Source: Pseudeuparius sepicola (taxonomy: Eukaryota > Arthropoda > Insecta > Coleoptera > Anthribidae). From it: a DNA stretch of 64,000 nucleotides. The stretch lies in assembly GCA_963920635.1 (NCBI GenBank), contig OY987307.1, forward strand, positions 22,335,735-22,399,734. Reading direction: 5' to 3'. Below, piece by piece: positions 21,752-34,294 of this stretch (the first letter of the stretch is position 1; every line of letters begins with the position of its first letter). A program made the translations under genes and the position numbers. Below the pieces are notes generated by a model. The model ran no database searches. It worked only from the letters and a program-made list of their open reading frames with translations, and was not told the DNA's origin.

Positions 21752-24700
21752 AAATCACTTCACTTGCATTTTTAAAGCAAAGATTAAAGTGGTAGAAGTT
21801 GAAGTTACCAAGTTTTTTGTGCTTGTATTTTTTAAACAAATAAGAAGGAAAAGTTCTAAGGAATAAAACTAGCTACCTAAAAATTCAGAAATAGGAATAG
21901 ATATGTTCCTAGAAAATAGGTTATTATTATGAAAAGTATCCAAAGAAATAATTATACCAAGTAATAGTGTATGTGTTCATGTTTTTTATAAGTAGGTAAT
22001 TATTTATAATGTAGCTATTGTATAAGGTATAATGTACAATAATAATTATATTAGTTCTCTTTATGATGATTAAAATATTGTTTTGATTAATTTGTTTAAT
22101 TATACAACTTAATCAAAACAATATTTATAATTATAATTTCTCAACCTATAGTTAATTGCTTCGTTTCCCAAATGCATTAATTTAAAATTAAAACCAACAA
22201 AAATCTTGGACCTATGTTGTATTTTGAACTTCCATTTTACATAAAACGACAACCAAGACATTACATTATTTGTGGAGTCCAAATTATTTCAAATTTCCCG
22301 CCATATTTAGGGTTAGAAATGGCCGCCAAATTATTCCTCCGGTCGGACGTATCTCTTGCGCGATTTAGGTTGCTATAGGTATATGGTAAGAACAGATGTA
22401 GTTCTAAAGTTTCGGTTAAAACAATTTTCAGTGGCGTGTTTCTAGTCAGGAAGATAGGTTTATAATACAAGTTGAATACCCAAGTGGTTAGCCCACACTT
22501 AAATTAATCTCGTAGGAAAACTTTTTTAAACGCTGTTCAAACTGAAGACCTGACTGAAGGTACCTGCTGAATTTATACCCAAACAACCTGGTTGCCAGAA
22601 GGCTACATATTTATCCAAGAGAGCAGAAATTTGCTTTTTTCTTGCTATAGTTTGTTTGGCAATGAAGGGATGTTTATGTATCATTATAAATGCAAATCCC
22701 CTACGGGGTTTGTATGAGAAATACTAAAGTTATGGATAGTTTAGAACAGAAGACAGGTAGTTTATGAGGGGACCCCTCTAAAACGCCTCCAAATAATAAT
22801 ACACAATGGAAATTGGGACCGAGCAGGTGCTGCGGTATCATATGCATCCAAATAACACAACATTTCAACAAATTTATTTGAACTTTCTAATACATTTCAC
22901 AGCAAGCATTTACACTTTAATATGGGCGAGTTTTTAAAGTCATCAAAATATGGGATATTAATCTATCAAAGCAATGTGATTGGATCGTTCAAAAATTTCT
23001 ACACTTGTGATTGGCTTAATGGATTCCATCGCATATTTGTGTTGACTTTAAAAACTCGCCTTATATCTACACTCTACATGTGTATTATAAAAATAAGTAT
23101 AAAACCGAGATTAAAACTGTATTCCCAAACAGACACAGCGACTTTATCGTAAAAGTTTTGGGTCACGGGTATATAAAAAAGGTAGATTGGGTATCTTTAC
23201 CCTACGAGTCTGTACATACCTGTACATTATCACAGAGAGCGATCTGGAAATTAGGTAAATGATTTTCAAACATTATTTTTCTATGGTTCCAAAAATACTT
23301 TGAATGTCACTTTTCTAATCACTACTACTTTCAGAGATATTCAATCACCACTGGCAGAAGCAAACTTGCCTAGCTCTCAAGCTGTTAAACTTAGTATGAA
23401 GACGTAATTTCAGATTTCAGATGATAAGTTGATAACACTGAATGATTTTTGTATGACTACCATCAAGACTTTCTTGCTTATTTGGCGCCCCACATATACA
23501 GATGAAAACTTTATTTTAAGAGATACATAGAAGAAAACTTATAATTCGAAAATTGATAGCAGACGATCTTCGGCTCACTTGTGGCCATGCCATTTATTTT
23601 AGTTTATTTAGGCAATTTTTTGCATATAGAAATTTACTTTTCAGGTCGAAATAATTGGATATTGGCGACGATTAGATCACGCAATAACTTTCATAAGGAT
23701 TTTTTTACAATATTATTTTTCATATTCTTTTACCTACTTATTTTAGATTTAAAGAAAAATAACCCATTGAATTAAAAGCAGAAGAACGAGTTTTTAATTT
23801 GTTAATTTGTTTTCGATTGATCCCACACATCAACAGAAACTGTTACAAAACAAAAATACAAAAGAGGAAAATTAAAACCTTACAGCAAACAATTAGTAGG
23901 TACCTACTAAAAGACTAAAAACTTAAAAAAAAGTTCTATTGTACCATGATAAGAAATGTATTATTTTGCTAATTTTTGCATAGGTAGGTACCGAGGAGCT
24001 TAATTAATATTATTGTTACTAGATTAAATATTATAAACATGTTCAATATACAGGTGTCGCGCCTCGTGGTATTAAATAAGGTTCTATCAAGTATATAGGC
24101 TAGGCAGTTGTCTAATGCCTGCTTGTGATTATTATAAAGTAAAAAGATAAATATCTAGTTAAGTAACTTAGGTAAACGAAGTCGCGATTTGAAAGCCATC
24201 GATAACCTCAAAGGCATGTTTCTAACGGAACACGATGGCAGTATTTTATTTGAAGATTTGATTTTATAATATTTTTTACCAGCGGAACTTTAGGGTAAGA
24301 TGAGCAAGAAGCTTTCATTATTATTACAAATTAAATATATATTTCCAACATGTTTCCAATAATTCCTTTCTGCTAATAACCTGCTAATTGGTCTGCGTGC
24401 GGGAAACCCTCAATAAACAACTAAATCGTTCAGGTGATTTTAATAACGTGTTTCCTATATTTAGAACACTAGCCCTCATTTCAAAATTACTTTCAAGACG
24501 CGATAAACGCCCCTAATTCGAGCAGTCGACCCTATTTCGCGTAATCTCACCTTGGAGCCCAATTTCCGCTTTACGCTAATTGCCAGCTGGTAAGTTACCT
24601 AATAGCGGAGCTAGGGCAGATCGATGTTCTGGTATTTTTGTCTAATAATATATGCCACCCAGAGCGGTCCACCGCTCCACCCCGACTATTTTAGGTTTAC

Positions 24701-25975
24701 TCGGATCCAGGGATGTCGATTAAAATATATTGCCGGCTATCTTGGAGCCAGGTGTAGAATTAATGCATTTTGACTGGATATAAACGAGCCAGAGTGATGG
24801 TGCGTGGGCGTATAGTGGATTGGGCCCTATTTATCCAGTGAGCAGTGTTTGTAAATAATAACATCTGCTTTATTCCCGGTTTTATTTTGGCCTTGACCAA
24901 TATTAAGTGAATTCTACACAGAGATTAGATATTTTAGGGCGTAATATATCCTTTTTGAGACGATGCAGTGCTAAAAAATATTTTTATTATACTTCTTTGA
25001 AAACACCTTATTTTCATCTGTTTTAGCAATAATGAAAGATGGGGTTTTTCGGGCTAGCGCACGGAAACAGCGCATTGAAAAACTTTCCGTGCGCTGAATA
25101 AAAATACCGAATATATGGCTTTAAAATAGAAATATACAGCAAAGTAAACTAAATTTAAGAAACTCTATATGCTCTCTGATATTTAACATATACCTATTTT
25201 GTATTTTAATTCGTAAGTGTTTCAATATTTAGATACATTTCTGTAATATTTTTTATTCACCTTATCTGACAATAACTAATTTACAACAAAGCACCTTTGA
25301 AATAATTTGAGAGTAACCATGGAAACGCATCATACATACCAAACACTATATTGTCTGCATTGTTTATTTTTTGTCTATTAAATTTATTATAATATGCCGA
25401 TAAAATGTTTTAAGTTTCCGTTTTCAAAGTATGATAAAAAAATATCGTTCATTACACGCCCAGAAATAGATTTTTCCGTGCTTGCATGACTTTCCGTGTT
25501 CGGCTGCGCCTCACACGGGAATTTGTCACGCGCGCACGGAAAAATCTTTATTTCCAGACTCGTAATGAAATATACTATTTAGATACAAGATCTTTTAAAA
25601 GGTATTTTTAAAAGATCATTTGTGGTGTGAAATCTAGTCCAAAAGTAACGAAAATGATGGGGAACGTTCATTTACATCGGCTAGTGTAGTCATATAATAT
25701 AAAACATCATGCAGACAAATAATAAAAGTTTTCCCCTGGCCTAGCATATTAAATTTTTTTTTAAGTTGGTCCCAGTTTTCAATTAGAATGTAAATTATTT
25801 GAAATATAAATATGAGATAAATATAATTTATAAATATTTGGAACCTGATTAAACGAGTAGCAAGTCTTTATATTCTGAAAAACATATCGGTAAAAGGCCT
25901 ACTAGAGAACGATGATCTGACTCGCGAGCTTTACAGCTGATTTGGTGAACGGCGTTAACAATTGGTTATTATATA
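21752..25975. other. Long AT-rich stretch, mostly single copy
   Basis: No convincing gene is present. 22918-23065 is an inverted repeat (GGCGAGTTTTTAAAGTC / GACTTTAAAAACTCGCC arms). A 60-codon frame at 23080-23262 runs to a possible donor (GGTAAAT at 23253) but has no recognisable family. 23500-23578 resembles the termini of the 51115 palindromic element. 24480-24860 is GC-richer and looks single-copy. 25440-25575 is an imperfect inverted repeat (TTTTTCCGTGC / GCACGGAAAAA). Confidence 0.4.
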
Positions 25976-27159
25976 CATGTTTCATCTTAAGTGCGAACAA
26001 CCCCGTAAAATTTGTATTCTCCATCCGATTTTAGCCGCGTTTTTTTTTCTAAAAATAGGCCACAAAAAACTCTACGTTGGTGCAAAATTTCAGGACAGGC
26101 AATTTTCAAGGCCTACTACAAATAATTTTTTTTTGTAAAAAATGACGAAAAGCATTAATCAGAACAACCTAAAACCCCCGTATACCAAATTTGAACAAAA
26201 AATATACAAGGGAGTTCCATTCTGCAGGCTGTAAAAGTTGAGCAAAATAGGAATTTTAAACTCACCTGGAGAGTCAAGTGTGCCATGGAATTACTTCGAA
26301 ATAGTTGGATGATGAACAGGACCACTCACCGTGTCGATGTGCAAAGATCCAATAAAAAATATACAAGGTGTTCTTCTCTGTAGCAATTCGAAATGCTGAA
26401 TTTTTTAAACTTTATATAGGTCAAAAATCGAGTATATCAAAACCATCCCACACATTACAAACGAACTAAGTCTAAAAAATACAGAAGCCTGCCAGTTAGT
26501 AAGTCCATGTGAGTTAAGGTGGCTAGTGTGCCACCACGGGAAACGCACAGAAAATGTATCATCTTAGACAGGGACTTTATTGATAAAGGTCCAACAATTT
26601 GAATTGTTTTTATTTGTTGGTTGGATGATGTAAAGAAATAAATTGCTTTTGTATTTACTAATATTTATTCAATGATTCCAGAGCACTCCTGACCAATATA
26701 AAGTTTAATAAAAATTCAGCGTTTTGACATCGCCCAGAGAAAAAGACCCTGTACATTTTTGTATTGAATCTTTGCACACTTTGAGTAGTCCTGTTGATCA
26801 TTCATCTATTTTGACGGGATTCCATGGCACACTTGACTGTCCAGATGCCTTTAAAATTCCTATTTTGCTCAATTTTGACTCCCTGCAGAATGGAACTCCC
26901 TTTATATTTTTTGTTCAAATTTGGTATACGGGGGTTTTAGGTTGTTCTGATTAACGCTGTGGTGTCAGATTTTAAATATAAAAAAACGCTAAATAGTTTT
27001 CGTCATTTTTTACTAGAAAAACATTTGTAGTAGGCCTTGAAAATTGACATTAAGACCTGAAATTTTGCACCAGCGTAGAGTTTTAGAAAAAAACGTGGCT
27101 AAAATCGGATGGAGAATACAAATTTTACGGGGTGTTCGCACTTAAGATAAAACACCCTG
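25976..27159. mobile_element. Foldback mariner-type element, 1.2 kb
   Basis: The left end (TA, then CATGTTTCATCTTAAGTGCG) and right end (CGCACTTAAGATAAAACACC then CTG, TA) are complementary, and pairing continues inward for about 400 bp on each side. TA occurs at 25974-25975 and 27160-27161. Isolated relatives of the terminus appear at 48415 and 60246. The 76-codon frame at 26724-26954 lies in one arm and is not a gene. Centre 26400-26720 is unpaired. Confidence 0.7.
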
Positions 27160-27792
27160 TATACACATAACAAACAGTAACTTGTGAACAAGTTATTGGG
27201 GTTGTAGTCAGAAAAGGTTTAAGGCCTTAAAAGAACATTCTTGTTTGAAAAGTCAAGCATTCGTAAAGTTTTATTTCCTTTTTCAAGACATCTAAAAGTT
27301 ATAAAAAGAAAACGATATTAATGTTACACAATGGGTAAAATTGAGGTTATCTTACCAAAATTGAGATTTATACATGAAATCAAGCAAACATAGAGGATAA
27401 ATTAACATTATGTGTTACGGAAAACTGCAACCATGGAGTCAAGAATTAAAAAACGGGTTTAATACACATTAAAATTGATATAAAAGGGCAGGACCACTCC
27501 ACGAGTAACTTACATTTTAGCGGGAAAGATGAGACCATCTGTCAACGTCAACCATCAAAAGGAAGGTCAATCAAACCAAAAAACAGAGTTGAACAAAAGT
27601 AATAGTGGTTGCCTAGCTATGAGCGGCAATGGAATTTGTGCAAAGAGTAGGCAACCAGGCATGATAAAACATATATTAAGAATTATTAAGTATTATTATT
27701 GAGCAATAAGATGGAGAAATGGACAAAAACTCTACAGAAAAATTAAGTATGCTGTTGTTTATTCAAAGTCAACAAATAGTTGTAAATAACAC
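27160..27792. other. AT-rich spacer
   Basis: No gene, repeat border or RNA signature can be supported here. Confidence 0.35.
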
Positions 27793-28190
27793 TTATATTT
27801 TGGTGTCAGATTTTTTATTGATTGAATAGTCGTTATTATTAATATGTAACATTTCAAGAAAAAGGCGTTTAGTCAAGTTTCTCTCCGTACAGAGTATTTT
27901 CATCTCACTATAATTCATCGTATGATCCATGTCAATAACATGTTCAGAAAGGGCACACGAAAGCACAGCCCTACGGCAGTCACTTCTATGCGAGCAAAGC
28001 CTATCTTTTAGGTTTCGAGAAGTCTGCCCAATGTAGACCCCGTCACACTGCTCACACGGAATTTGATATATTACATCATTACTCTCACCTTACGTTCTGC
28101 GATCCTTGGTGCGGGTAAAGAGAGTGAAAACAGTTTTCGTGTTTCTCAAACCAAACTTAACATGACCTTTGAAAACGTTCTAAATTTTTG
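27793..28190 (-). pseudogene. Penelope-like element, GIY-YIG endonuclease 3' end
   Basis: The minus strand encodes a linker (KFGLRNTKTVFTLFTRTKD), one in-frame TAA at 28090-28092, then NDVIYQIPCEQCDGVYIGQT. It continues through CSHRSDCRR, ALSEHVIDMDHTMNYSE and RNLTKRLFLEMLHI to a natural stop at 27793. Penelope-like retroelements carry exactly this C-terminal GIY-YIG endonuclease, with the CCHH-type Cys pair before VYIGQT. The reverse transcriptase part is absent. A single stop and no frameshift make it one of the better preserved copies, but it is 5'-truncated and not functional alone. Confidence 0.8.
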
Positions 28191-29081
28191 GTGTCAAATA
28201 ATTAATGAAAGGAAAAGGCACCAAAGACAACAACATGACTGAATCACCCTGCTTCTCACACATACAAATTCTATAACTTTACCTATTTCGGTTATTATGG
28301 CACCTAATCCGTAACGAGTAGCATCAACTGAAACCTTTATTTATTTTTTGCTCAAAAAATGATAATGTTGTAGAAGATGAAATTTAAAGTATTACTCATT
28401 TTGCTCTGCGAAATGATCTAATTGAATACAATTAATGTGTTGAAACAAAAGGTCTTTCTTGAAACTCAAAGAACAAAAACAAAATTAGAAGCGAACTCAA
28501 AAACAATTTTCCTTTTGTGGTGCCAATTATATCTTCAAATTGTTGATTTTTAGAAATGTTTACCTATGGTGGCTAGCTGATGCCAACTACCAATAAAAAA
28601 ATGTATTATTTTAATATAAAACCAATATTAATATTTATACTGAAACATAGAAAAGGATCATAATATTATAATGTATTCCTCCCCCGCATAAGGTTTCAGT
28701 TGCTTCTGACGTACTGCTACTTTGGAGTATTGCGGGGGTGAGAATTATTATTATTATTATTATTATGTTAAGTAGATATTATCAGTGCCTATACCCTCTA
28801 GGCCTTTAGGATCACTTAAAGTAGGTATATTTCATAATCTAGAAATCCTCAATAATTTGGGCAAGGCTAAGTATTAATAAACGGTAGGAACTTCAGGGTC
28901 AGTTAGGAATTAATTATTTACTCTTCTAATAATAATTAAGGTTATTAAGGTTCTGATATCGAACCACAAAGTATAAAGGTTAGGTTAGGTTATATGAGAT
29001 CAGCTGACACGTCACAAATCTCTTACCAATCAGGTGTTCTGAAGTTCCTTCATGCGTAAAGGAAATCACTACTATCTTACA
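28191..29081. other. AT-rich spacer with microsatellite
   Basis: An (ATT)n run lies at about 28741-28766, and GGTTAGGTTAGGTTA (two and a half TTAGG-like units) at about 28979. No gene is seen. Confidence 0.45.
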
Positions 29082-29083
29082 TA

Positions 29084-31020
29084 CAGTGTGACCCATTTGT
29101 TTTGGGGTCAGTCTGTAAAAAGTGTATCAATCGTGCGATTTGGCTGATTTTTTTTTAAATTGTAGAGCTCGATGAACTGCACATTTTGAACAAAAATTGC
29201 CTGGTTCGCATAAAATCCAAAGCCTACTATGACAGTTTTTATGAGCAAAATTTTAAGAAACCATATTAGCGTTCGTTTTTCAAAAAATCTGTGTGCGCCA
29301 ATGGATTGAGCACCCCTCGAAATGGGTATGTACAAAATTTCATCAAAATATTTCAAGTAATAACGATTTTGTAGAAAAATTAAAAATGCAGCCAAGGTAC
29401 GTCTTTATTTTCAAAAATTCAAAGTTGGCCATGGAAAATAATTGAATTGTAATAATACAACCTTATGCTTATAAACACAAAACATAAAAACAATTAAAAT
29501 TATAAAATTTTTGTAACTTCTACCAAGCCTCCATTTTCTACAATGCATTTGTCGTTCCTCTTGCGTACATTCAAAATTACATTTCGTATTTGCTGTGGAG
29601 TAATTTCCTCACAACTACGGTTTATCCTAGCTTGCAGTTCTTGTAAATTATGGGGTCTTGACTTATAAACATTTTGCTTAAGTGTACCCCAAAGAAAAAA
29701 ATCTAAAGGAGTTAAGTCCGGAGATCTCGGTGGCCACTCACAGAAAGGACTATTTCGCCCTATCCAACAGTTTTCAAAATTATTATCTAGCCAGTTTCTG
29801 ATTAAACGAGCATTATGAATAGGACTGCCATCTAACTGTAACTTTAAATTTAAACGGTATCTTAATGGTAACTCATCTAAAGCATTTCTAAATTCAATTT
29901 CTAGAAAATTCAAGAAGCCAGCCGCATTCAAATTCCCTTCAAAGAAAAATGGGCCAATTATTCTGTCGCGTAGTATTCCACACCAAACGTTAATTTTTTG
30001 TGAATATTGTCTCCTTGCATTTATTATAAACTCTGGATTTTCAGCTGACCAGTGACGGCAGTTTTGACTTGATACTACACCATTTGTAGTAAACGTGGCT
30101 TCGTCGGTGAATAAAATTTCATTTAAAAAGTTGCCATTATGGAGATATTCACCTTGCAGCCAATAGCAAAATTCTAATCTTCTCTCCTCATCTCCTGGTT
30201 CCAGGGTGTGCAAAAATTTTGGCTTAAACGGTTTTATTTTGTTTTGTCTCAAACATCTCCTTATACTCTCTCTGGGTATATGAAGGTCTAAACTAGCCGT
30301 TCGAACACTATTTCGAGGATTGTCACTAAAGTATTGCAGAATTTGATTGTTATTTTCAACAAGTCCACGTCGTACATTTTGCCTAGTTTTTAATAAATTT
30401 TTAGAAATCGATCCAGTTTCATCAAAAATATTGTTTATACGTTGTACAGTACTTCGACTCACTGATCTACCTGGGTGTCTATTGTTAAATTCGGCCGCAG
30501 CTTCTGCTGCCGAGCGCTCGTTGTCGCCCACGAGTCGAACAATTTCTATTTTGTCTCTTATGCTTAAATATTCCATAATTATGATAATTAATTGTATTGA
30601 GCACAAACAATTTCTGAACTCAATTTAGACAGTTTGACACTTAATAAAAGTAAACAATTCAATTATTTTCCATGGCCAACTTTGAATTTTTGAAAATAAA
30701 GACGTACCTTGGCTGCATTTTTAATTTTTCTACAAAATCGTTATTACTTGAAATATTTTGATGAAATTTTGTACATACCCATTTCGAGGGGTGCTCAATC
30801 CATTGGCGCACACAGATTTTTTCAAAAAAAAACGCTAATATGGTTTCTTAAAATTTTGCTCATAAAAACGGTCATAGTAGGCTTTGGATTTTATGCGAAC
30901 CAGGCAATTTTTGTTCAAAATGTGCAGTTCATCGAGCTCTACAATTTAAAAAAAAATCAGCCAAATCGCACGATTGATACACTTTTTACAGACTGACCCC
31001 AAAACAAATGGGTCACACTG
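29084..31020 (-). mobile_element. Tc1/mariner-superfamily transposon, apparently complete
   Basis: The 1937-bp element starts CAGTGTGACCCATTTG and ends with its complement. TA is duplicated at 29082-29083 and 31021-31022. The terminal inverted repeats are 367 bp each (29084-29450, 30654-31020) and differ at only a few sites. Between them lies one uninterrupted transposase frame on the minus strand. Long TIRs, the TA target and the DDE enzyme define the superfamily. Near-identical TIRs and an intact frame suggest recent arrival and possible activity. Frames of 95 codons in each TIR are mirror images and not genes. Confidence 0.93.
29500..30576 (-). CDS. Transposase, Tc1/mariner superfamily (DD37D spacing)
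   Basis: The predicted 358-residue nuclear enzyme would cut and rejoin the element ends at TA sites. Residues 1-60 form a helix-turn-helix resembling DUF4817 (MEYLSIRDKIEIVRLVGDNE..., then GRSVSRSTVQRI). A second HTH-like region (about 68-110, IPRESIRRCLRQ) follows. The catalytic core has Asp158 (LFTDEATF), Asp249 (QLDGSPIHN) and Asp287 (PPRSPDLTPLDFFLWG), with 37 residues between the second and third Asp. VWCGI at 197-201 is also typical. I chose ATG at 30576; ten extra upstream codons (to 30606) are hydrophobic and lack family similarity. No stops or frameshifts are seen. It is flanked by 367-bp TIRs. Exact subfamily naming is uncertain. Confidence 0.92.
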   Translation of the reverse strand: MEYLSIRDKIEIVRLVGDNERSAAEAAAEFNNRHPGRSVSRSTVQRINNIFDETGSISKNLLKTRQNVRRGLVENNNQILQYFSDNPRNSVRTASLDLHIPRESIRRCLRQNKIKPFKPKFLHTLEPGDEERRLEFCYWLQGEYLHNGNFLNEILFTDEATFTTNGVVSSQNCRHWSAENPEFIINARRQYSQKINVWCGILRDRIIGPFFFEGNLNAAGFLNFLEIEFRNALDELPLRYRLNLKLQLDGSPIHNARLIRNWLDNNFENCWIGRNSPFCEWPPRSPDLTPLDFFLWGTLKQNVYKSRPHNLQELQARINRSCEEITPQQIRNVILNVRKRNDKCIVENGGLVEVTKIL

Positions 31021-31042
31021 TATTATTTAAAAGAATTTTTTT

Positions 31043-31632
31043 TTAATCGGCAGTAAAGTGTCCCAAAATCGTCATTAAAAGCTCATAAATCAGCACTGAA
31101 GTAACCCATTATTGTAAAATTTTTTTCAATAAGTAGGTTTTGGCGAGATGTAAACATCAAACGTCAGACGCGGAGCTATCGCCAGTCAAATATTCAAAAC
31201 CCGGCCAATAAAGGCCCATTTAACTATTCGTACACATTGCGAAATTGTTACCTATATAGCAGCGCAATCTATCAGTATAAATATGTTAGAAGGTTTGAAT
31301 ATCAATAGATTTATTATGGAGGCTGCACAACAAGCAGCAGTTTGGTTTTTCTGTTCGAAGCCGCCGTGTCTTTGTCATACTTGACCTAGGTAGAGCGATC
31401 GTCAAAGTCAAGCAACGTCGCGCGTAGTCGGTTCATGGACGGGTGATCCCTTATTATCATTTTCTTGCCTAATAAAACATTTTTTTTCCGATTTCAAAAA
31501 AATATATATAATATGTACCTCGGCACTGAAGTTCTCTTCATGACTCATGTGGTTTATTTGCCCCGGCCAGACTAAATTCCACATGAGTCATAAAAAGTCG
31601 AACTTCAGTACCTTGGTACATAAATAACTATT
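31043..31632 (+). mobile_element. 5S-rRNA-bearing repeat, copy 3
   Basis: It begins near ATCGGCAGTAAAGTGTCCC just beyond the mariner element's TA and ends TTGGTACATAAATAACTAT. The order is 5' block with GGCGAGATGTAAACATC, a TATAAATA motif (31277), the 5S-like segment, and an AT-rich linker. The hairpin is 31515-31622; here its loop is shortened (CCCCGGCCAGACTAAAT). Confidence 0.7.
31378..31463 (+). pseudogene. 5S rRNA-like segment, copy 3
   Basis: GTCAAAGTCAAGCAACG, a GC core, then GGTTCATGGACGGGTGATC, ending in TTTT at 31460-31463. The internal promoter elements of a 5S gene are recognisable. Confidence 0.65.
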
Positions 31633-34286
31633 TTCAAAAATTTTCAGATTTTGGATATACAGGGTGGCTTATATAAGTGGGTCACTAAAAACATATTTCA
31701 TTTGTCACAATTTTTAAACTGCTGTAACTTTATTATTTCTGGAGTATCTACACAAAATAGTTTAATACAAAAATCGTTTGCGAGAACTGTCAGAATTCAA
31801 ATTTATCAGTGTATGACTAAATTGGTCTCTCTTGATCAAGAATTTAATTATCTGGGAACAAATTTAATGACGCATTTTTTATAGAGCGAAATATATTATT
31901 TAATATTATGTGTCACATTTGAGAGTTTGTTGTGTTATACACTATACTATACTATGTCAGTTTTTGCAAATAATTTACACGTACCTACTTTACTTATGCC
32001 AAAAAAATAAAAAAATTATAGCGGTTTAATAATTTCGAATCTTTGGCCACCGTTTTCGTCGGTGGCCATGAACAACGTCTTTCATGAAAAAAGAACTCGA
32101 CCAGGAACAACCATGGATCACACTCTCCACCTATGTTTTCTGTCAATAAATGGTCAATGGGACAATGGTCTTAAGGCTTACAGAAATTCGAAGGTATCTA
32201 CATGACTCTAGTTCAGAATTGCAATCATCAAATCAATTCAGCACATGTAAGATTCGCCTGTAAATAATTTATTTTAAAATTGTTCCTTTAAAGCGGATGC
32301 TCTTGTTGCCCCGGAGTTAAAATTTATGAAAAGCACTTCGAACGCCCATTTATCTGAAAATGATCTTTGTCGCTAGCAGCAGCTCGTAAACGCGTAAATC
32401 CGGACTGAAATCCAATATTCGATCCACACAATTTTGTATTCCCACTGCGAAGCGTTAAGATTATGCTCATTTGTCCAGGTTTCTGAGAATCCTGCATCTA
32501 TATGATTGTGTGTATATCTCATCTATGAATAATTAAAAATGTAGCTGCGGTGGAAATTGTATAGGTATGGAAGATATAAACTAATTTATTAGGTGAAATG
32601 CAATTGTCCTGGTTTCATTAGTGAGATGAAAGGTATCAAAATGCTGGAAAAAATCGCTTGTTATGAATAGAATATTTTCATAAACACATTTCTTCAAAAT
32701 CAGATTTATTTAGTTCCAACAATATGTTTACAATCGCCCCCAATCAACGATAATCAGTCAATATCGATATCTTTAAAACCAAAAAATCCGCCATGTTTAA
32801 CACATAATATTTTTTTCAAGCGTAAGGTTCAAAGTAGGAAAAAATATTTCTTAGTTTAAAACAATTATAACCAAAGTGTCTAAGTAGCATTGAAATAAAT
32901 TTATTGGAAAATTTGCTTTCTTTAAACATTGTTTTTTCTACTTTATATCTCCATGTTCAATTATAATCAAAATAAAAAAAACACTTTCACTAGGTACATT
33001 TCCATGTTTTAATGATCCTAGGAGTTTTTTCATTTCTTCAACTAACGCAAAACTAATTTGCAACGCCATCCTTTTCGGTGCCACTGTACCTATATTGTTG
33101 ATTAACTTTGAAAGTTTTAAAATTGGGTAAAGTTGGGAAAATACGAGTAAAAATTTTTCTACCTATAAATAAAAATGGGTAGAATATGAGTTTGTTTCTT
33201 CGAAGCATGTTCCAGCAAAAATAAACAATGAAACTGTCATATCGATTGGTTCGACGTAGCATTCATGTGTTTGGAGCTTTGAATAAAGAAGATTCTTTAT
33301 TCAAAGGTTTGGAGAATTAGCGCAATCAATGTCAAAAATGCCAATATAGGGTACTTAACCGTTTTACTTGAAGCTATAGTTTTCTGACAGATGAATACCA
33401 AAATCGTTATGAAACTTTTTTCACTTTAATATGAAATATTTTGTAAAGTGCTGTACTAGATTAAGTTACAATAAAAAATATTAACAGTAATATAACCTGC
33501 AAGTAGGTCAGAGCTATTTCTAAACGGGTGGTTAAAACCTTTTTTAAAAATTATTCTGGATGTAATTAAATTTTCATAATAGAAATCTATAACAAAACAA
33601 TGCAATGATTGCACCATTGCAAACTTCTTCATAAAGTTATCTTGTACTTACGAAATAAATGTATAACCAACGATAAAAAAAACATAAATTAGAACAATAA
33701 GTTGATATCTACAATCTACATATAGTAAAAATTTTGACAGTTATCATTTAATAATAATGTTTGCTGATTTTGTGAATTTACTGATCCTACTTGGTTTATA
33801 AATAATATCCTTAATAAATTACTTATTGTGGCTAACGTGGCAACGTTGCACGAGCCATTGTGACCGATGCGCATTTGCTTTATTATGCCCCAAAAGCTGA
33901 TCCAGAGTTCGTTGAGATTTCGCCTCTTTGTGTTGATGTGTTTCAAGTGTTAACTTTTGCGTTATTCTTGTTTTTTGAGGGGATTTTGGGGTTATTGGAC
34001 AAAATACACATAGTTAAGTTAGAAATTAGTGAATTGGTGTAGTCTTAAGAACGATTGGAAAAGTAAAGTGATTTGTGCCATAGGAAACGTAACCTCTGGT
34101 TATCATATGATGCAGGCTTAAGTGCCAAATTTGTTGTTTTGGTTTTTTAGTTGGCATTTTTATGTTGGCTGATTACAGTGCAGCCTTTAGGCTGGTCAAT
34201 GTTTATTATTTGTCTGAGTTAAGATCTGTCAATAAAATTCTTATGACGTTTCAGACGGACCAGATCTGTTTTCAATTATTGAATAA
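31633..34286. other. AT-rich region without a supported gene
   Basis: 31660-31680 (TACAGGGTGGCTTATATAAG) is a decayed mariner-type end similar to 44356. Frames of 60-77 codons here (31651-31884, 33053-33262, 33716-33946, 33860-34042) overlap on opposite strands or are AT-biased, and I recognise none of them. Confidence 0.35.
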
Positions 34287-34294
34287 GGTACAGT

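Noticed and set aside
28979..28995. Telomeric TTAGG array
   Set aside because: Only about two and a half units; too short to mean a telomere or interstitial telomeric tract.
29108..29395. 95-residue frame, mirrored at 30709-30996
   Set aside because: Both lie inside the 367-bp terminal inverted repeats of the mariner element; the mirror image explains the duplication.
30347..30628. Plus-strand frame opposite the transposase
   Set aside because: Shadow of the well-supported minus-strand gene.
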